A stretch of 38,897 bases of DNA, taken from contig JANQIW010000131.1 in NCBI GenBank assembly GCA_028281945.1, positions 1-38,897 of the forward strand, written 5' to 3'. The DNA comes from Prochloraceae cyanobacterium PL24a_bin.78 (GTDB lineage Bacteria > Cyanobacteriota > Cyanobacteriia > Cyanobacteriales > JANQIW01). Below are positions 17,009-25,696 of the stretch, in pieces (position 1 is the stretch's first letter; the number at the start of each line of letters is the position of its first letter). The position numbers and the translations under genes are program-made. The notes beneath the pieces were generated by a model, which was given only the letters and a program-made list of their open reading frames with translations, was not told the DNA's origin and searched no databases.

Positions 17009-17126
17009 AATAGTGCCTCGATTTCTTTATTACTATTATACTTCATTAGTTTATCTAATAATAAATAATCTTAATAATTAAAAAAATTACACCTAATATC
17101 ATTTTTCTTTAAGAGTGATAGACATT

Positions 17127-17177
17127 GAGTGGGGAATTGAGGAATGGGAGAATTGGGAAAATGGGAGAATGAGAGGT
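17127..17177. repeat. Short GGGAGAAT-type repeat tract
   Basis: Degenerate octamers (gaatgggagaattgggaaaatgg-like) of the same family as repeat block A. The tract lies upstream of Uma2 copy 1 and after the 3' end of the deaminase gene. Only three clean GGG runs stand within quadruplex distance. Confidence 0.65.
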
Positions 17178-17279
17178 TTTAAATCTATTATTATTAAAGA
17201 CAAAGTATAATCAAAATTTATTCTAAATTTAAAAATTACAAAATACTATGCAATAAATTTTAGAAAACCAAATTATTTT

Positions 17280-17729
17280 TTATGATTTTTTACTCACTAG
17301 ATTACCAATATCTTCATTCCATAAATTAGGGTTTTGCGTAATGAAATCCCTCATCAACCTTCTACAATCATCCAAGTCTAAATCTATAATTTCAATATTA
17401 TGAGATTCCATAAACTCTTTCGCTCCTTTAAAAGTTTTAGATTCTCCTGCAATTACCTTTGGTATTCCAAATTGTACCACTGCCCCTGCACAAAGATAAC
17501 AAGGCATCAAGGTAGAATAAAGGATAGTTTCCTGATAATTCCCAATTCTCCCTGCATTTCTGAGACAATCAATTTCAGCATGAGTAATAGGATCTCCATC
17601 TTGAACTCTTTTATTATGACCTTTACCAATAATTTTATTGTCTTTAACTAAAACAGAACCAATCGGAATTCCCCCTTCTTGTAAACTTTTTTTAGCTTCG
17701 GCGATGGCAGCTTTCATAAACTCATCCAT
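17280..17729 (-). CDS. Cytosine deaminase-like zinc enzyme (fungal FCY1 type)
   Basis: A 149-residue member of the cytidine-deaminase fold. Zinc ligands and catalytic Glu are HAE (His50, Glu52) and PCYLC (Cys77, Cys80). EGGIPIGSVLV near the N-terminus and the tail MRDFITQNPNLWNEDIG resemble yeast cytosine deaminase more than TadA or GuaD, so deamination of cytosine to uracil (pyrimidine salvage) is the best guess. CodA, the usual bacterial cytosine deaminase, belongs to a different fold. It is cytoplasmic. The gene is on the same strand as carB and begins 214 bases after the carB stop, with a stem-loop between them. Guanine or creatinine-type substrates are not excluded. Confidence 0.82.
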   Translation of the reverse strand: MDEFMKAAIAEAKKSLQEGGIPIGSVLVKDNKIIGKGHNKRVQDGDPITHAEIDCLRNAGRIGNYQETILYSTLMPCYLCAGAVVQFGIPKVIAGESKTFKGAKEFMESHNIEIIDLDLDDCRRLMRDFITQNPNLWNEDIGNLVSKKS

Positions 17730-17881
17730 AATAATATATAATTTATAATTAAAGTTTTAAAATAAATGATTATAATTAATAAAAAGTAACTTTTACTGTA
17801 TTAAATTTAGATGATTAAACAAAATTAGATTAAATTATTAAAATTTAATAACTTAAAAGTAGAAAATAATCTAAATTAGAA

Positions 17882-17927
17882 TAATAGGAACTCTTTAGAT
17901 AAAAACTTTTTCCAAATATTCCTATTA
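17882..17927 (-). terminator. Candidate stem-loop after carB
   Basis: A perfect 9-bp inverted repeat (TAATAGGAA at 17882-17890, TTCCTATTA at 17919-17927) encloses a 28-base loop, 17 bases past the carB stop. The minus-strand sequence beyond is only moderately U-rich, so termination is uncertain. Confidence 0.4.
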
Positions 17928-17943
17928 CTCCTGATCTTCAAAA

Positions 17944-20900
17944 TTATTCAAAAGTATAATCTTGAAGAGCTTTTACTTCAAGAGGTTCAGACTGTAAAGT
18001 ACGTAACGCCGCCACAGTAGCCTTTGCCCCTGCAATAGTAGTAATAATTGGTAGCTTGTAATCCAAAGCAGCACGACGAATCATTCGGGCATCATTTTGA
18101 GACTCTCCACCTGTAGGGGTATTAACAATAAACTGAATATCGCCATTTTTAATCCAATCAATCACATGAGGACGACCTTCATGAAGCTTCAAGACTAACT
18201 CAATATCCTCTACTCCATTATTAAGTAATTCTGTACGAGTACCAGAAGTAGCCACCACTTTAAAACCAAGACTCTTTAAATCCTTAACTACTGGAATAAT
18301 GGCTTTCTTATCACGATTGTTCATGGAGACAAAAACAGTGCCCTCAGTAGATAGACGCACCCCTGCGGCCAATTCAGCCTTAGCAAAAGCCTTGCCAAAA
18401 TCCACATCGATTCCCATAACTTCCCCAGTAGAGCGCATTTCAGGACCCAATAAAGTATCACTACCTTGGAACTTCTCAAAAGGCAATACCGCTTCTTTTA
18501 CAGCTATATGACGAGGAATCTGCTCTTGAGTTAACCCCAATTCCCCTAAAGTTTTCCCAGACATAACTAAAGAAGCCATTTTAGCCAAAGAGACACCCGT
18601 AGCTTTAGATACATAAGGAACTGTACGAGAAGCCCGAGGATTTGCTTCAAGGATATAAACTTGTTCCCCTTGAACGGCATATTGGATATTCATTAGACCA
18701 ACTACTTTTAGAGTTTTAGCTAATTGAACTGTCCAACTCCGAATGGTTTCAATAACAGAATTAGGTAAAGATGTATGAGGAATAGAACAAGCAGAATCCC
18801 CTGAGTGAACCCCTGCCTCTTCAATATGCTCCATAATGCCCCCAATGACTACCGTTCCAGTTTTATCAGCAATAGCATCCACATCAACTTCAATGGCATT
18901 CTCTAGGAATTTATCGATCAAAATGGGGTGATCTGGTTCTATTTGAACGGCAAAAGTCATATAATGTTCTAATTCTGCATCAGAATAGACAATTTCCATG
19001 GCTCTTCCTCCTAATACATAAGAAGGACGCACTACCACAGGATAATTAATTTTATTAGATATATTTAAAGCTTCCTCATAACTGCGAGCCATACCATTAG
19101 GTGGATGTTCAATCTTTAACTCTTGTAAAATATTATCGAATTTTTCCCGATCTTCAGCTGTATCGATAGCCTCAGGAGATGTCCCCCAAATCTTTAATTT
19201 TACTTCACAATCAGGACTAGAAAGGTATTTTTGTAGAGGAACAGCTAATTTTAAAGGAGTTTGACCACCAAATTGAATAATAATACCATCAGGATTTTCT
19301 GACTCAATAATATTGAGAACGTCTTCTTTAGTGAGAGGTTCAAAATAAAGACGATCGCTCGTATCATAATCAGTAGATACAGTTTCTGGATTAGAATTAA
19401 CCATAATAGATTCAAATCCATTATCACTTAAAGAGAAAGAAGCATGACAACAACAATAGTCAAATTCAATCCCTTGGCCAATACGATTAGGCCCACCACC
19501 AAGAATAATTACTTTAGGTTTATCATTAACTTCCGCCTCAGATTCTCCTTCCTCATAAGTGGAATAATAGTAAGGAGTGAAAGCTTCAAACTCAGCAGCG
19601 CAGGTATCTACTAACTTATAGACAGGAGTTATACCTAAATTTTTCCGATATTTTCTGACTTCATCTTCATGAGTTTTAGTAGCAAAAGCTATTTGATAAT
19701 CACTAAAGCCCTTTTGCTTTATATAACGCATATCTTCCTTAGTAATTTGCTGTAAAGGAGTACGCTTAAGAAACTTTTCTGTTTCCACTATTTCTTGTAA
19801 TTTATCTAAAAACCACACATCAATAGCTGTTAAGTTAAAAATTTCTTCCACACTCATTCCTAATTTAAAAGCATTATAAATGGAATACATTCTTTCAGGA
19901 TTAGGAGTTCGTAAAGAAGCAGTCACTTGAGAAAGGGTAGGGATTTTCTCATTGCCATCACAACCAAAACCAAAACGGCCTGTTTCTAGAGAGCGAAGAG
20001 CTTTTTGGAAAGATTCACAGAAAGTCCGACCAATAGCCATAGCTTCTCCTACCGATTTCATCTGAGTAGTAAGAACAGCCTTGGTACCTGGGAACTTCTC
20101 AAAGGCAAAACGAGGGATTTTCGTCACTACATAATCGATAGTTGGCTCAAAAGAAGCAGGAGTTTTCTTAGTAATATCATTCTTAATTTCATCAAGAGTA
20201 TAACCTACAGCCAATTTTGCCGCAAATTTAGCGATAGGGAAACCAGTTGCTTTAGAAGCCAAAGCTGACGATCGAGAAACCCTTGGGTTCATTTCAATAA
20301 CGATTACTTCCCCATTCACAGGATTAATGGAGAATTGAATATTGGATCCACCAGTTTCGACTCCAATTTCCCGAATAATTTTCAGAGAATAATCCCTCAA
20401 ACGCTGATATTCCTTATCAGTAAGAGTTTGAGCCGGAGCAACCGTAATAGAATCTCCCGTATGAACACCCATAGGATCGATATTTTCAATAGAACAGATA
20501 ATAACCACATTATCCGCCAAATCCCGCATTACTTCTAACTCATATTCCTTCCAACCTAAAAGAGATTTTTCCACCAAAATTTGAGAGACAGGAGAGGCTT
20601 CAATGCCATACTTAGCCATCTCTTCATACTCTTCTTGGTTATAAGCAATACCACCACCTGTACCACCTAAAGTATATGCCGGACGAATAATCAGAGGATA
20701 AGAACCAATTTCTGCGGCGATGGCTTTAGCTTCCTCCCAATTATTAGCGATTCCTGAAGGGCATACTGGTACACCAATACGAGCCATTGCTTCTTTAAAT
20801 AACAAGCGATCCTCAGCCATTTCAATAGCTGGAAGTTTAGCTCCAATTAACTCTACATTATATTTATCTAAAGCTCCATTTTTTGCCAAACTAACTGCTA

Positions 20901-21192
20901 AGTTAAGAGCTGTTTGCCCTCCCATGGTGGGTAAAATAGCATCTGGACGTTCTTTAGCAATAATTTTTTCAATCATTTCCGGAAGTAATGGCTCAACATA
21001 AGTACGATCGGCCATTTCCGGATCTGTCATAATAGTAGCGGGGTTAGAATTAGCCAAGATAACCTCATAGCCTTCTTCCCGAAGAGCCTTACAAGCTTGG
21101 GTTCCAGAATAATCAAATTCGCAAGCTTGGCCAATTACAATAGGCCCTGAACCTAAAAGTAAGATTTTTTTAATGTCGTCACGACGAGGCAT
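17944..21192 (-). CDS. carB: Carbamoyl-phosphate synthase large subunit
   Basis: A 1082-residue synthetase subunit that makes carbamoyl phosphate from bicarbonate, ammonia (delivered by CarA) and two ATP, for pyrimidine and arginine synthesis. Two homologous ATP-grasp halves are intact: the first opens [16 protein letters not shown] and contains [12 protein letters not shown]; the second opens [20 protein letters not shown] and contains [15 protein letters not shown]. The C-terminal MGS-like allosteric domain (about 945-1082) ends the protein. Full length, no inteins or frameshifts. It is divergent from the glycosyltransferase-antitoxin gene across 101 bases. carA is not in the window. Inverted Uma2 copies lie on both sides at some distance. 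Confidence 0.98.
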   Translation of the reverse strand: MPRRDDIKKILLLGSGPIVIGQACEFDYSGTQACKALREEGYEVILANSNPATIMTDPEMADRTYVEPLLPEMIEKIIAKERPDAILPTMGGQTALNLAVSLAKNGALDKYNVELIGAKLPAIEMAEDRLLFKEAMARIGVPVCPSGIANNWEEAKAIAAEIGSYPLIIRPAYTLGGTGGGIAYNQEEYEEMAKYGIEASPVSQILVEKSLLGWKEYELEVMRDLADNVVIICSIENIDPMGVHTGDSITVAPAQTLTDKEYQRLRDYSLKIIREIGVETGGSNIQFSINPVNGEVIVIEMNPRVSRSSALASKATGFPIAKFAAKLAVGYTLDEIKNDITKKTPASFEPTIDYVVTKIPRFAFEKFPGTKAVLTTQMKSVGEAMAIGRTFCESFQKALRSLETGRFGFGCDGNEKIPTLSQVTASLRTPNPERMYSIYNAFKLGMSVEEIFNLTAIDVWFLDKLQEIVETEKFLKRTPLQQITKEDMRYIKQKGFSDYQIAFATKTHEDEVRKYRKNLGITPVYKLVDTCAAEFEAFTPYYYSTYEEGESEAEVNDKPKVIILGGGPNRIGQGIEFDYCCCHASFSLSDNGFESIMVNSNPETVSTDYDTSDRLYFEPLTKEDVLNIIESENPDGIIIQFGGQTPLKLAVPLQKYLSSPDCEVKLKIWGTSPEAIDTAEDREKFDNILQELKIEHPPNGMARSYEEALNISNKINYPVVVRPSYVLGGRAMEIVYSDAELEHYMTFAVQIEPDHPILIDKFLENAIEVDVDAIADKTGTVVIGGIMEHIEEAGVHSGDSACSIPHTSLPNSVIETIRSWTVQLAKTLKVVGLMNIQYAVQGEQVYILEANPRASRTVPYVSKATGVSLAKMASLVMSGKTLGELGLTQEQIPRHIAVKEAVLPFEKFQGSDTLLGPEMRSTGEVMGIDVDFGKAFAKAELAAGVRLSTEGTVFVSMNNRDKKAIIPVVKDLKSLGFKVVATSGTRTELLNNGVEDIELVLKLHEGRPHVIDWIKNGDIQFIVNTPTGGESQNDARMIRRAALDYKLPIITTIAGAKATVAALRTLQSEPLEVKALQDYTFE

Positions 21193-21293
21193 AATATTCT
21201 ATCAATTCCTGTAATATTAGTCAATATCAGACTATTGTATCGGCAGTTTAAGGAAAGTAGGTGGTTGTTTTATTTAGGTTTAAGTATTAGTTT

Positions 21294-22223
21294 ATGATTT
21301 CTACAGAGACTTTAATCATTTTTAGTCGTTATCCAGAGGCAGGAAAAACCAAAACTCGCACTATACCTGCTTTAGGCCCTGAAGGTGCTGCTAATTTACA
21401 ACGGGAAATGAGCGAGTATACTGTTTCTCAAGCATTGAGTCTTCAAAGTTTACGCCCTGTTTCCATTGAGATTCATTATGCAGGTGGCAATGAGGATTTA
21501 ATGAGGCAATGGTTGGGAGAAGATTTGAATTATTTTCAGCAGGTGGAAGGGGATTTAGGAGAAAAGATGTTTTCTGCTTTTCAAGGGGCTTTTGAAAAGG
21601 GTATGGAAAAAGTTATTACCATCGGGATTGATTGTCCTGGTGTTACTTCTGTACTTTTAGCTGAAGCATTTGAGGCTTTGGAGCAAAATGATTTGGTTTT
21701 GGGTCCAGCCGCAGATGGTGGTTACTATTTAATCGGTTTGAGTTGTTTAGTATCGGATTTATTTAAGGGGATTCCTTGGAGTACTTCTGAAGTTTTTAGT
21801 AAAACTAAAGGTCTTGCTGATGATTTGGGTTTGAAGGTGAAAGATTTAGTCTTGCTTAATGATGTCGATCGACCTGAAGATTTAGAGATTTGGGAGAAAG
21901 TTAAAGAGAAAATCAAGGAAAAAAAAACCTCTAATGAAGAAAAACATTGGCATTATTTAGAAACAAGACCTCACCCTTGGCGAAAACAGCTTTATGTTAA
22001 GGGAAGAAAATTAAAAGCTTTTGGTGTCTGGATGGATGCAATTGTTAATGAAATGACTCCTACCGAGGCTGCTGAGGAATGGGATCTTCCTTTAGCAGCT
22101 ATTTCAGAAATTTTTGAGTATTGTGAAACTCATCAGGAGCTTTTAAAATATGAAGCAGACTTAGAAAGTCATTATTTGAAAGAGAGAGGAATCGATCTTG
22201 AGCCTAAAGTTACTTATAGATGA
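21294..22223 (+). CDS. DUF2064/TIGR04282-type glycosyltransferase fused to a DUF433-like antitoxin domain
   Basis: A 309-residue protein made of two unrelated parts. Residues 1 to about 205 match the TIGR04282/DUF2064 nucleotidyl- or glycosyltransferase-like family: LIIFSRYPEAGKTKTR, GDLGEKM, IGIDCPG, LGPAADGGYYLIGL and the C-terminal LNDVDRPEDLEIW where the family normally ends. After a Lys/Glu linker, residues about 217-309 match antitoxins paired with DUF5615 toxins: HWHYLETRPHPWRKQLYVKGR, MTPTEAAEEWDLPLAAISE, YLKERGIDLEP. The junction falls on a nine-A run (21919-21927). A one-base expansion there would end the first domain at TAA 21932-21934. The antitoxin part has no own ATG in frame. 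The 3' end overlaps the toxin gene by 26 bases. Whether one protein or two are made is unknown. Confidence 0.85.
   Translation: MISTETLIIFSRYPEAGKTKTRTIPALGPEGAANLQREMSEYTVSQALSLQSLRPVSIEIHYAGGNEDLMRQWLGEDLNYFQQVEGDLGEKMFSAFQGAFEKGMEKVITIGIDCPGVTSVLLAEAFEALEQNDLVLGPAADGGYYLIGLSCLVSDLFKGIPWSTSEVFSKTKGLADDLGLKVKDLVLLNDVDRPEDLEIWEKVKEKIKEKKTSNEEKHWHYLETRPHPWRKQLYVKGRKLKAFGVWMDAIVNEMTPTEAAEEWDLPLAAISEIFEYCETHQELLKYEADLESHYLKERGIDLEPKVTYR
21919..21927 (+). other. A9 homopolymer at the fusion junction
   Basis: Nine A cover codons 209-212 exactly at the boundary between the enzyme and antitoxin domains. One extra A shifts the frame to an immediate TAA; one fewer leads to TAG at 21958-21960. Such a run could allow transcript slippage or could hide an indel error. 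Confidence 0.6.
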
Positions 22224-22557
22224 AGATTCCCAAGCAAAAAAGTTAGTTAAATTGCTCAAGCAAGCTAGTCATAATGTTGTAATCGTAAATGATATTGGTT
22301 TAACAGGAAAGCCAGATAGTTTAGTGTTAGATTTTGCTAGACAAGAAGATAGAATTGTGTTAACTCATAATTGCTATGATTTTGAACTTTTGCATCAAGA
22401 AAATCCATCACATCCCGGTATTTTAGCAGTTTATCGAGATAAAAACTCATCTAAAAATATGAACTTTAAAGAAATTGTTAAAGCTATTTCTAATTTAGAA
22501 TCCTCTTTAATTCCTTTAAGAAATCAATTTATAACTCTCAATTATTGGAATTATTGA
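22198..22557 (+). CDS. DUF5615 PIN-like toxin of a type II toxin-antitoxin pair
   Basis: A 119-residue DUF5615 protein, a family of PIN-fold-like putative RNases. Signatures are LKLLIDEDSQ (acidic start), DIGLTGKPDS, DRIVLTHNCYDF and the HPGILAVYRD segment, with Asp/Glu residues in PIN-like positions. Translation must start at TTG 22198, preceded by a GAGAGAGGA Shine-Dalgarno-like sequence, because no ATG lies near the conserved N-terminus. It overlaps the antitoxin-like 3' end of the preceding gene by 26 bases in another frame, the usual coupling of antitoxin and toxin. Uma2 copy 2 follows after 38 bases. Toxicity is inferred from family membership. Confidence 0.82.
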   Translation: MSLKLLIDEDSQAKKLVKLLKQASHNVVIVNDIGLTGKPDSLVLDFARQEDRIVLTHNCYDFELLHQENPSHPGILAVYRDKNSSKNMNFKEIVKAISNLESSLIPLRNQFITLNYWNY

Positions 22558-22595
22558 ATAACAATTGCTTTTTTTTACAAAAAATATAAAAAATC

Positions 22596-23357
22596 ATGTA
22601 TCAGAAAAAAATTGAGGAAAAACGATTACCAACCATGTATAATCTTCCTAGTGAAGATCCAGAGGAGCCAGGTTTGCCAGACGAATTTGATGCTTTACAA
22701 CCACAAATTTTACAAAAGACCTTTCAACCACCGAATTATTCTCCCGAAGAAAGGTTTTCGGCAATGGATATGAATTTGTATTATGATTCAAACAACACTA
22801 ATTGGTATAAGCGTCCTGATTGGTTTGCTGTTGTGGGAGTAAATCGTCTTTATAATCAAGAAGATTCGCGATTATCTTATGTGGTATGGGATGAACAAGT
22901 AAATCCAATAATAGTAATAGAATTACTATCTCCGGGCACAGAAAAAGAGGATTTAGGGGAAAAAGTTCGTAATATTAACCAACCACCAACTAAATGGGAA
23001 GTTTATGAGCAGATCTTGAAAATTCCTTATTATGTAGTTTATGATCGTTATACTGATAAAATATTAGCATTTGAATTGATGAGGAGATATTATGAGGAAT
23101 TAGATGTTAGTGAAAAAATGATATGGATGGAATCAATCCAATTATATTTAGGAGTTTGGCGTGGAACTTATGAAGGAGTAACTAGAGAATGGTTACGTTG
23201 GTTTGATGCTAACAAAAATCTGATTCCTTTACCAGAGGAGGTAGTATTAGCTCAAAAACAACAGATTGAAGCAGCCCAACAAGAAGCATTCCAGCAGAGA
23301 CAAAGGGCAGAAAAATTAGCCCAGCGATTACGTGAATTGGGGATCGATCCAGATTAG
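22596..23357 (+). CDS. Uma2-family (DUF820) putative endonuclease, copy 2
   Basis: A 253-residue paralogue of the gene at 16202-17008, in the opposite orientation. Conserved core: PDWFAVVGVN, VIELLSPGTEKEDLGEKV, KWEVYEQILKIPYYVVYDR and WMESIQLYLGVWRGTYEGVTREWLRW. The C-terminal coiled coil is short (QKQQIEAAQQEAFQQRQRAEKLAQRLRELGI) and lacks the four heptad repeats of copy 1. A 39-bp block at 22650-22688 is identical to the complement of 16916-16954. It lies 38 bases after the DUF5615 toxin and may be in its operon. The function is unknown beyond the nuclease-fold prediction. Confidence 0.87.
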   Translation: MYQKKIEEKRLPTMYNLPSEDPEEPGLPDEFDALQPQILQKTFQPPNYSPEERFSAMDMNLYYDSNNTNWYKRPDWFAVVGVNRLYNQEDSRLSYVVWDEQVNPIIVIELLSPGTEKEDLGEKVRNINQPPTKWEVYEQILKIPYYVVYDRYTDKILAFELMRRYYEELDVSEKMIWMESIQLYLGVWRGTYEGVTREWLRWFDANKNLIPLPEEVVLAQKQQIEAAQQEAFQQRQRAEKLAQRLRELGIDPD

Positions 23358-23382
23358 TAATGTTATTTTTCCCTTAACTGTC

Positions 23383-23427
23383 AGAGAGATGGGGGAGAAT
23401 GGGAGGAATGGGGAGAATGGGAGAATT
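23383..23427. repeat. GGGAGAAT-type G-rich repeat tract
   Basis: Degenerate octamers with runs of G5, G3, G4 and G3 separated by 5-6 bases, meeting the simple quadruplex pattern on the plus strand. It starts 26 bases after the Uma2 copy 2 stop. Confidence 0.7.
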
Positions 23428-23513
23428 TAGTCTATCTTATTAGTTTTTACATCTATCTTATTACTTCTTACTTAATCAATAACTCTATCATTATTATTGT
23501 ATAGAGAGAAATG

Positions 23514-23522
23514 TGCTATAAT
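23514..23522 (+). promoter_or_regulatory. Candidate extended -10 promoter of the HicB-like gene
   Basis: TGC-TATAAT, a perfect -10 with the TGN extension, 52 bases before the ATG. The -35 region (TATTGT) is poor. Confidence 0.45.
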
Positions 23523-23574
23523 CTAGTAGTAACTAGAAAAATAATAAAATTATCTAAAAATAAATGAAGTATAT

Positions 23575-23811
23575 ATGACAAATATGATAGAGTATCAAGG
23601 ATATTATGGTTCAGTTAATTATAGTAATGAAGATGAAGTCTACTATGGCAAACTAGAGTATATTCGTAGTCTTATTAGTTATGAAGGAGATGATCTTAAA
23701 TCTCTCAACTTAAGCTTTCAGGAAGCAGTTGATGATTACCTTGAATTTTGCCAAGAAGAAAACATAGAGCCTGAAAAACCTTATAAGGATAATTTTTCTA
23801 TTCAAAATTGA
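23575..23811 (+). CDS. HicB-like antitoxin fragment (short form)
   Basis: A 78-residue protein matching the N-terminal HicB-like fold: EYQGYYGSVNYSNEDEVYYGKLEYIRSLISYEGDDLKSLNLSFQEAVDDYLEFC then EPEKPYKDNFSIQN. HicB antitoxins normally continue after the pyKGsFnvR-like segment into a ribbon-helix-helix or HTH DNA-binding domain of about 30 residues. Here a stop follows at once, and no such domain is seen in the other frames downstream. No HicA toxin gene adjoins it. It is either a decayed orphan antitoxin or a short form that binds a toxin encoded elsewhere. Its own extended -10 promoter suggests it can be expressed. Confidence 0.75.
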   Translation: MTNMIEYQGYYGSVNYSNEDEVYYGKLEYIRSLISYEGDDLKSLNLSFQEAVDDYLEFCQEENIEPEKPYKDNFSIQN

Positions 23812-23888
23812 TCAAAGAAACAACGGCAAAATATATCAAGTAATCCTAAAGTCGATCGTCTTCTTACTCAAACACTTAGAAAAAACGG

Positions 23889-23918
23889 AAAACCGGAAAG
23901 ATAAACTGCCCGGTTTTT
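23889..23918. terminator. Bidirectional terminator between the HicB-like gene and fbaA
   Basis: AAAACCGG (23889-23896) and CCGGTTTT (23910-23917) form an 8-bp stem with a 13-base loop and a T run (23914-23918). On the minus strand the complementary T-rich flank follows, so it can serve both the plus-strand HicB-like gene and the minus-strand aldolase gene, whose stop is at 23970. Confidence 0.7.
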
Positions 23919-23969
23919 GTATCTTAGATATTGTATTTTCTTATGAAAATTATCTTATGAGAGAATGAA

Positions 23970-25049
23970 CTATACACCTACAGCCTTCTTAGTAGTAGCA
24001 GATAACTCACCAGAAGCATACTTAGCAGCAAACACATCAAGACTTACTTGCTTGATCTTGCTAGCATTACCAGCAGTTCCAAAAGCTTGATAACGCTCTA
24101 AACAAACCTGCTTCATGTACTTAATAGAAGGCTTCATGAAGTGACGAGGATCGAAGTTAGAAGGATCCTTAGCAGCAGCTTCACGGATAGCAGCAGTAAT
24201 CGCTAAACGGTTATCAGTATCAATATTTACCTTACGAACACCACTCTTGATACCCTTTTGAATTTCTTCGATAGGTACACCGTAAGTTTCAGGAATTTGA
24301 CCACCATATTGGTTAATCATATCAAGCCACTCTTGAGGAACGGAAGAAGAACCGTGCATTACCAAGTGAGTGTTAGGTAGACGGCTGTGGATTTCTTCAA
24401 TGCGGCTGATAGCTAGAATTTCACCAGTAGGCTTACGAGTGAACTTATAAGCACCATGGCTAGTTCCGATGGCAACAGCAAGAGCATCAACTTGAGTTTG
24501 TTCTACGAATTGAACTGCTTCATCAGGATCAGTTAATAATTGGTCTTTAGTTAAAGTACCTTCAAAACCGTGACCATCTTCTTTGTCACCTTTACCAGTC
24601 TCAAGAGATCCTAAACAACCTAATTCACCTTCAACACTAGCACCTACAGCGTGAGCAACTTTTACTACTTCAGCAGTTACGCTTACGTTGTACTCGAAAC
24701 TTGCAGGAGTTTTAGCATCAGCTTCTAAGGAACCATCCATCATTACACTGGTGAATCCGTTGCGAATAGCAGAGTAACAAGTTGCAGGGCTATTACCATG
24801 ATCTTGGTGCATAGCAATAGGTAGATGAGGATAAGTTTCTGTAGCGGCGATAATTAAGTGACGTAAGAAAATTTCTCCAGCATATTTACGAGCACCACGA
24901 GAAGCCTGTAAAATTACTGGGCTATCAGCTTCGTTAGCAGCTTGCATAATTGCTTGGATTTGCTCCATATTATTTACATTATATGCAGGGATTCCGTAGC
25001 CATTTTCCGCTGCGTGATCTAATAAAAGCCTCATTGGTACTAAAGCCAT
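23970..25049 (-). CDS. fbaA: Class II fructose-1,6-bisphosphate aldolase
   Basis: A 359-residue zinc-dependent aldolase that interconverts fructose 1,6-bisphosphate with glyceraldehyde 3-phosphate and DHAP, and also acts on sedoheptulose bisphosphate in the Calvin cycle. Metal and active-site blocks are clear: [39 protein letters not shown] and KVNIDTDNR. The length and sequence match the cyanobacterial Calvin-cycle-type aldolase. It is cytoplasmic. A perfect AGGAGG Shine-Dalgarno sequence (25056-25061 on the complement) stands six bases before the ATG, consistent with high expression. A bidirectional terminator lies downstream. Confidence 0.97.
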   Translation of the reverse strand: MALVPMRLLLDHAAENGYGIPAYNVNNMEQIQAIMQAANEADSPVILQASRGARKYAGEIFLRHLIIAATETYPHLPIAMHQDHGNSPATCYSAIRNGFTSVMMDGSLEADAKTPASFEYNVSVTAEVVKVAHAVGASVEGELGCLGSLETGKGDKEDGHGFEGTLTKDQLLTDPDEAVQFVEQTQVDALAVAIGTSHGAYKFTRKPTGEILAISRIEEIHSRLPNTHLVMHGSSSVPQEWLDMINQYGGQIPETYGVPIEEIQKGIKSGVRKVNIDTDNRLAITAAIREAAAKDPSNFDPRHFMKPSIKYMKQVCLERYQAFGTAGNASKIKQVSLDVFAAKYASGELSATTKKAVGV

Positions 25050-25696
25050 ATTTTTCCTCCTATACTATATTTATTTTTCTGGAATCTTAGTTTGTTTTTA
25101 AGAATAATAATCTATCCTGAAAATTATTTTAAGATATTTTTCAACTTTTGAAAAGTTTTTTTTAATTTTTTTCGCTATAACTCAAGGTGAAATGGGCAAT
25201 TGATGATGATTTATTGACAATTGAGAAGGGAATGGGAGAATGGGAGAATGGGTGGATAGTTTTTACTCAGATGGTTGTCAAGGAGAATGGGAGAATGGGA
25301 GAATGGGAGAATGGGTGATGGGGAGTTTCTTGAGACAAGGGAGACAAGGAAGACAAGGAAGACAAGGAAGAAAAAGAGTGCATTTTATTTACTTATTACT
25401 TGTTACTTATTACTTAAATCAAGGATGGGGAGAATGGGGGAATGGGGAGAATGGGAGGTTTCTTGAGACTTCTGCTTACGCAGAGGCTACGCCAACGGTT
25501 TAATTTAGTGCAACTTATTACTTATTACTTATTACTTATTACTTAAATCTTGGATGGGGGGAATTTAGTATATATTGTTATCTTTTTACTTGAGACTTGA
25601 GACTTTGATGGTAATATCATCAGACGATCGCACAATTATAATAAAAATCTAAAAATGAGTTAAAATATACCAAAAATCTCTTTAAACCTTTAGGAA
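25050..25696. other. Long repeat-filled intergenic region between fbaA and ccdA
   Basis: This 647-base divergent gap contains the aldolase leader (to about 25190), then composite repeat block B/C (25215-25565), then an AT-rich promoter-proximal segment for ccdA with a TATAAT at 25637-25642. Two ORFs of 60-90 codons cross it but translate only repeats, so no gene is called. Confidence 0.7.
25215..25565. repeat. Composite short tandem repeat block B/C
   Basis: Order of elements: GGGAGAAT octamers (about 25227-25325, with four clean GGG runs at 25289-25315); GACAAGGAA nonamers (about 25333-25368); a 'gaaaaagagtgca' linker; TTACTTA-type heptamers (about 25388-25418); the AAATCAAGGATGGGG linker; more G-rich octamers (to about 25460); a small hairpin segment TCTGC-TTAC-GCAGA with 'ggctacgcc' (about 25470-25495); four perfect CTTATTA heptamers (25514-25541); and the TTAAATCTTGGATGGGG linker again. 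The order mirrors block A at 1-168. Confidence 0.85.

Noticed and set aside
25240..25503. Two overlapping ORFs of 63-87 codons across the repeat block
   Set aside because: They translate only tandem repeats (RQGRQGR-like, ENGRMGE-like) and lack any protein family resemblance; the repeats explain the open frames.
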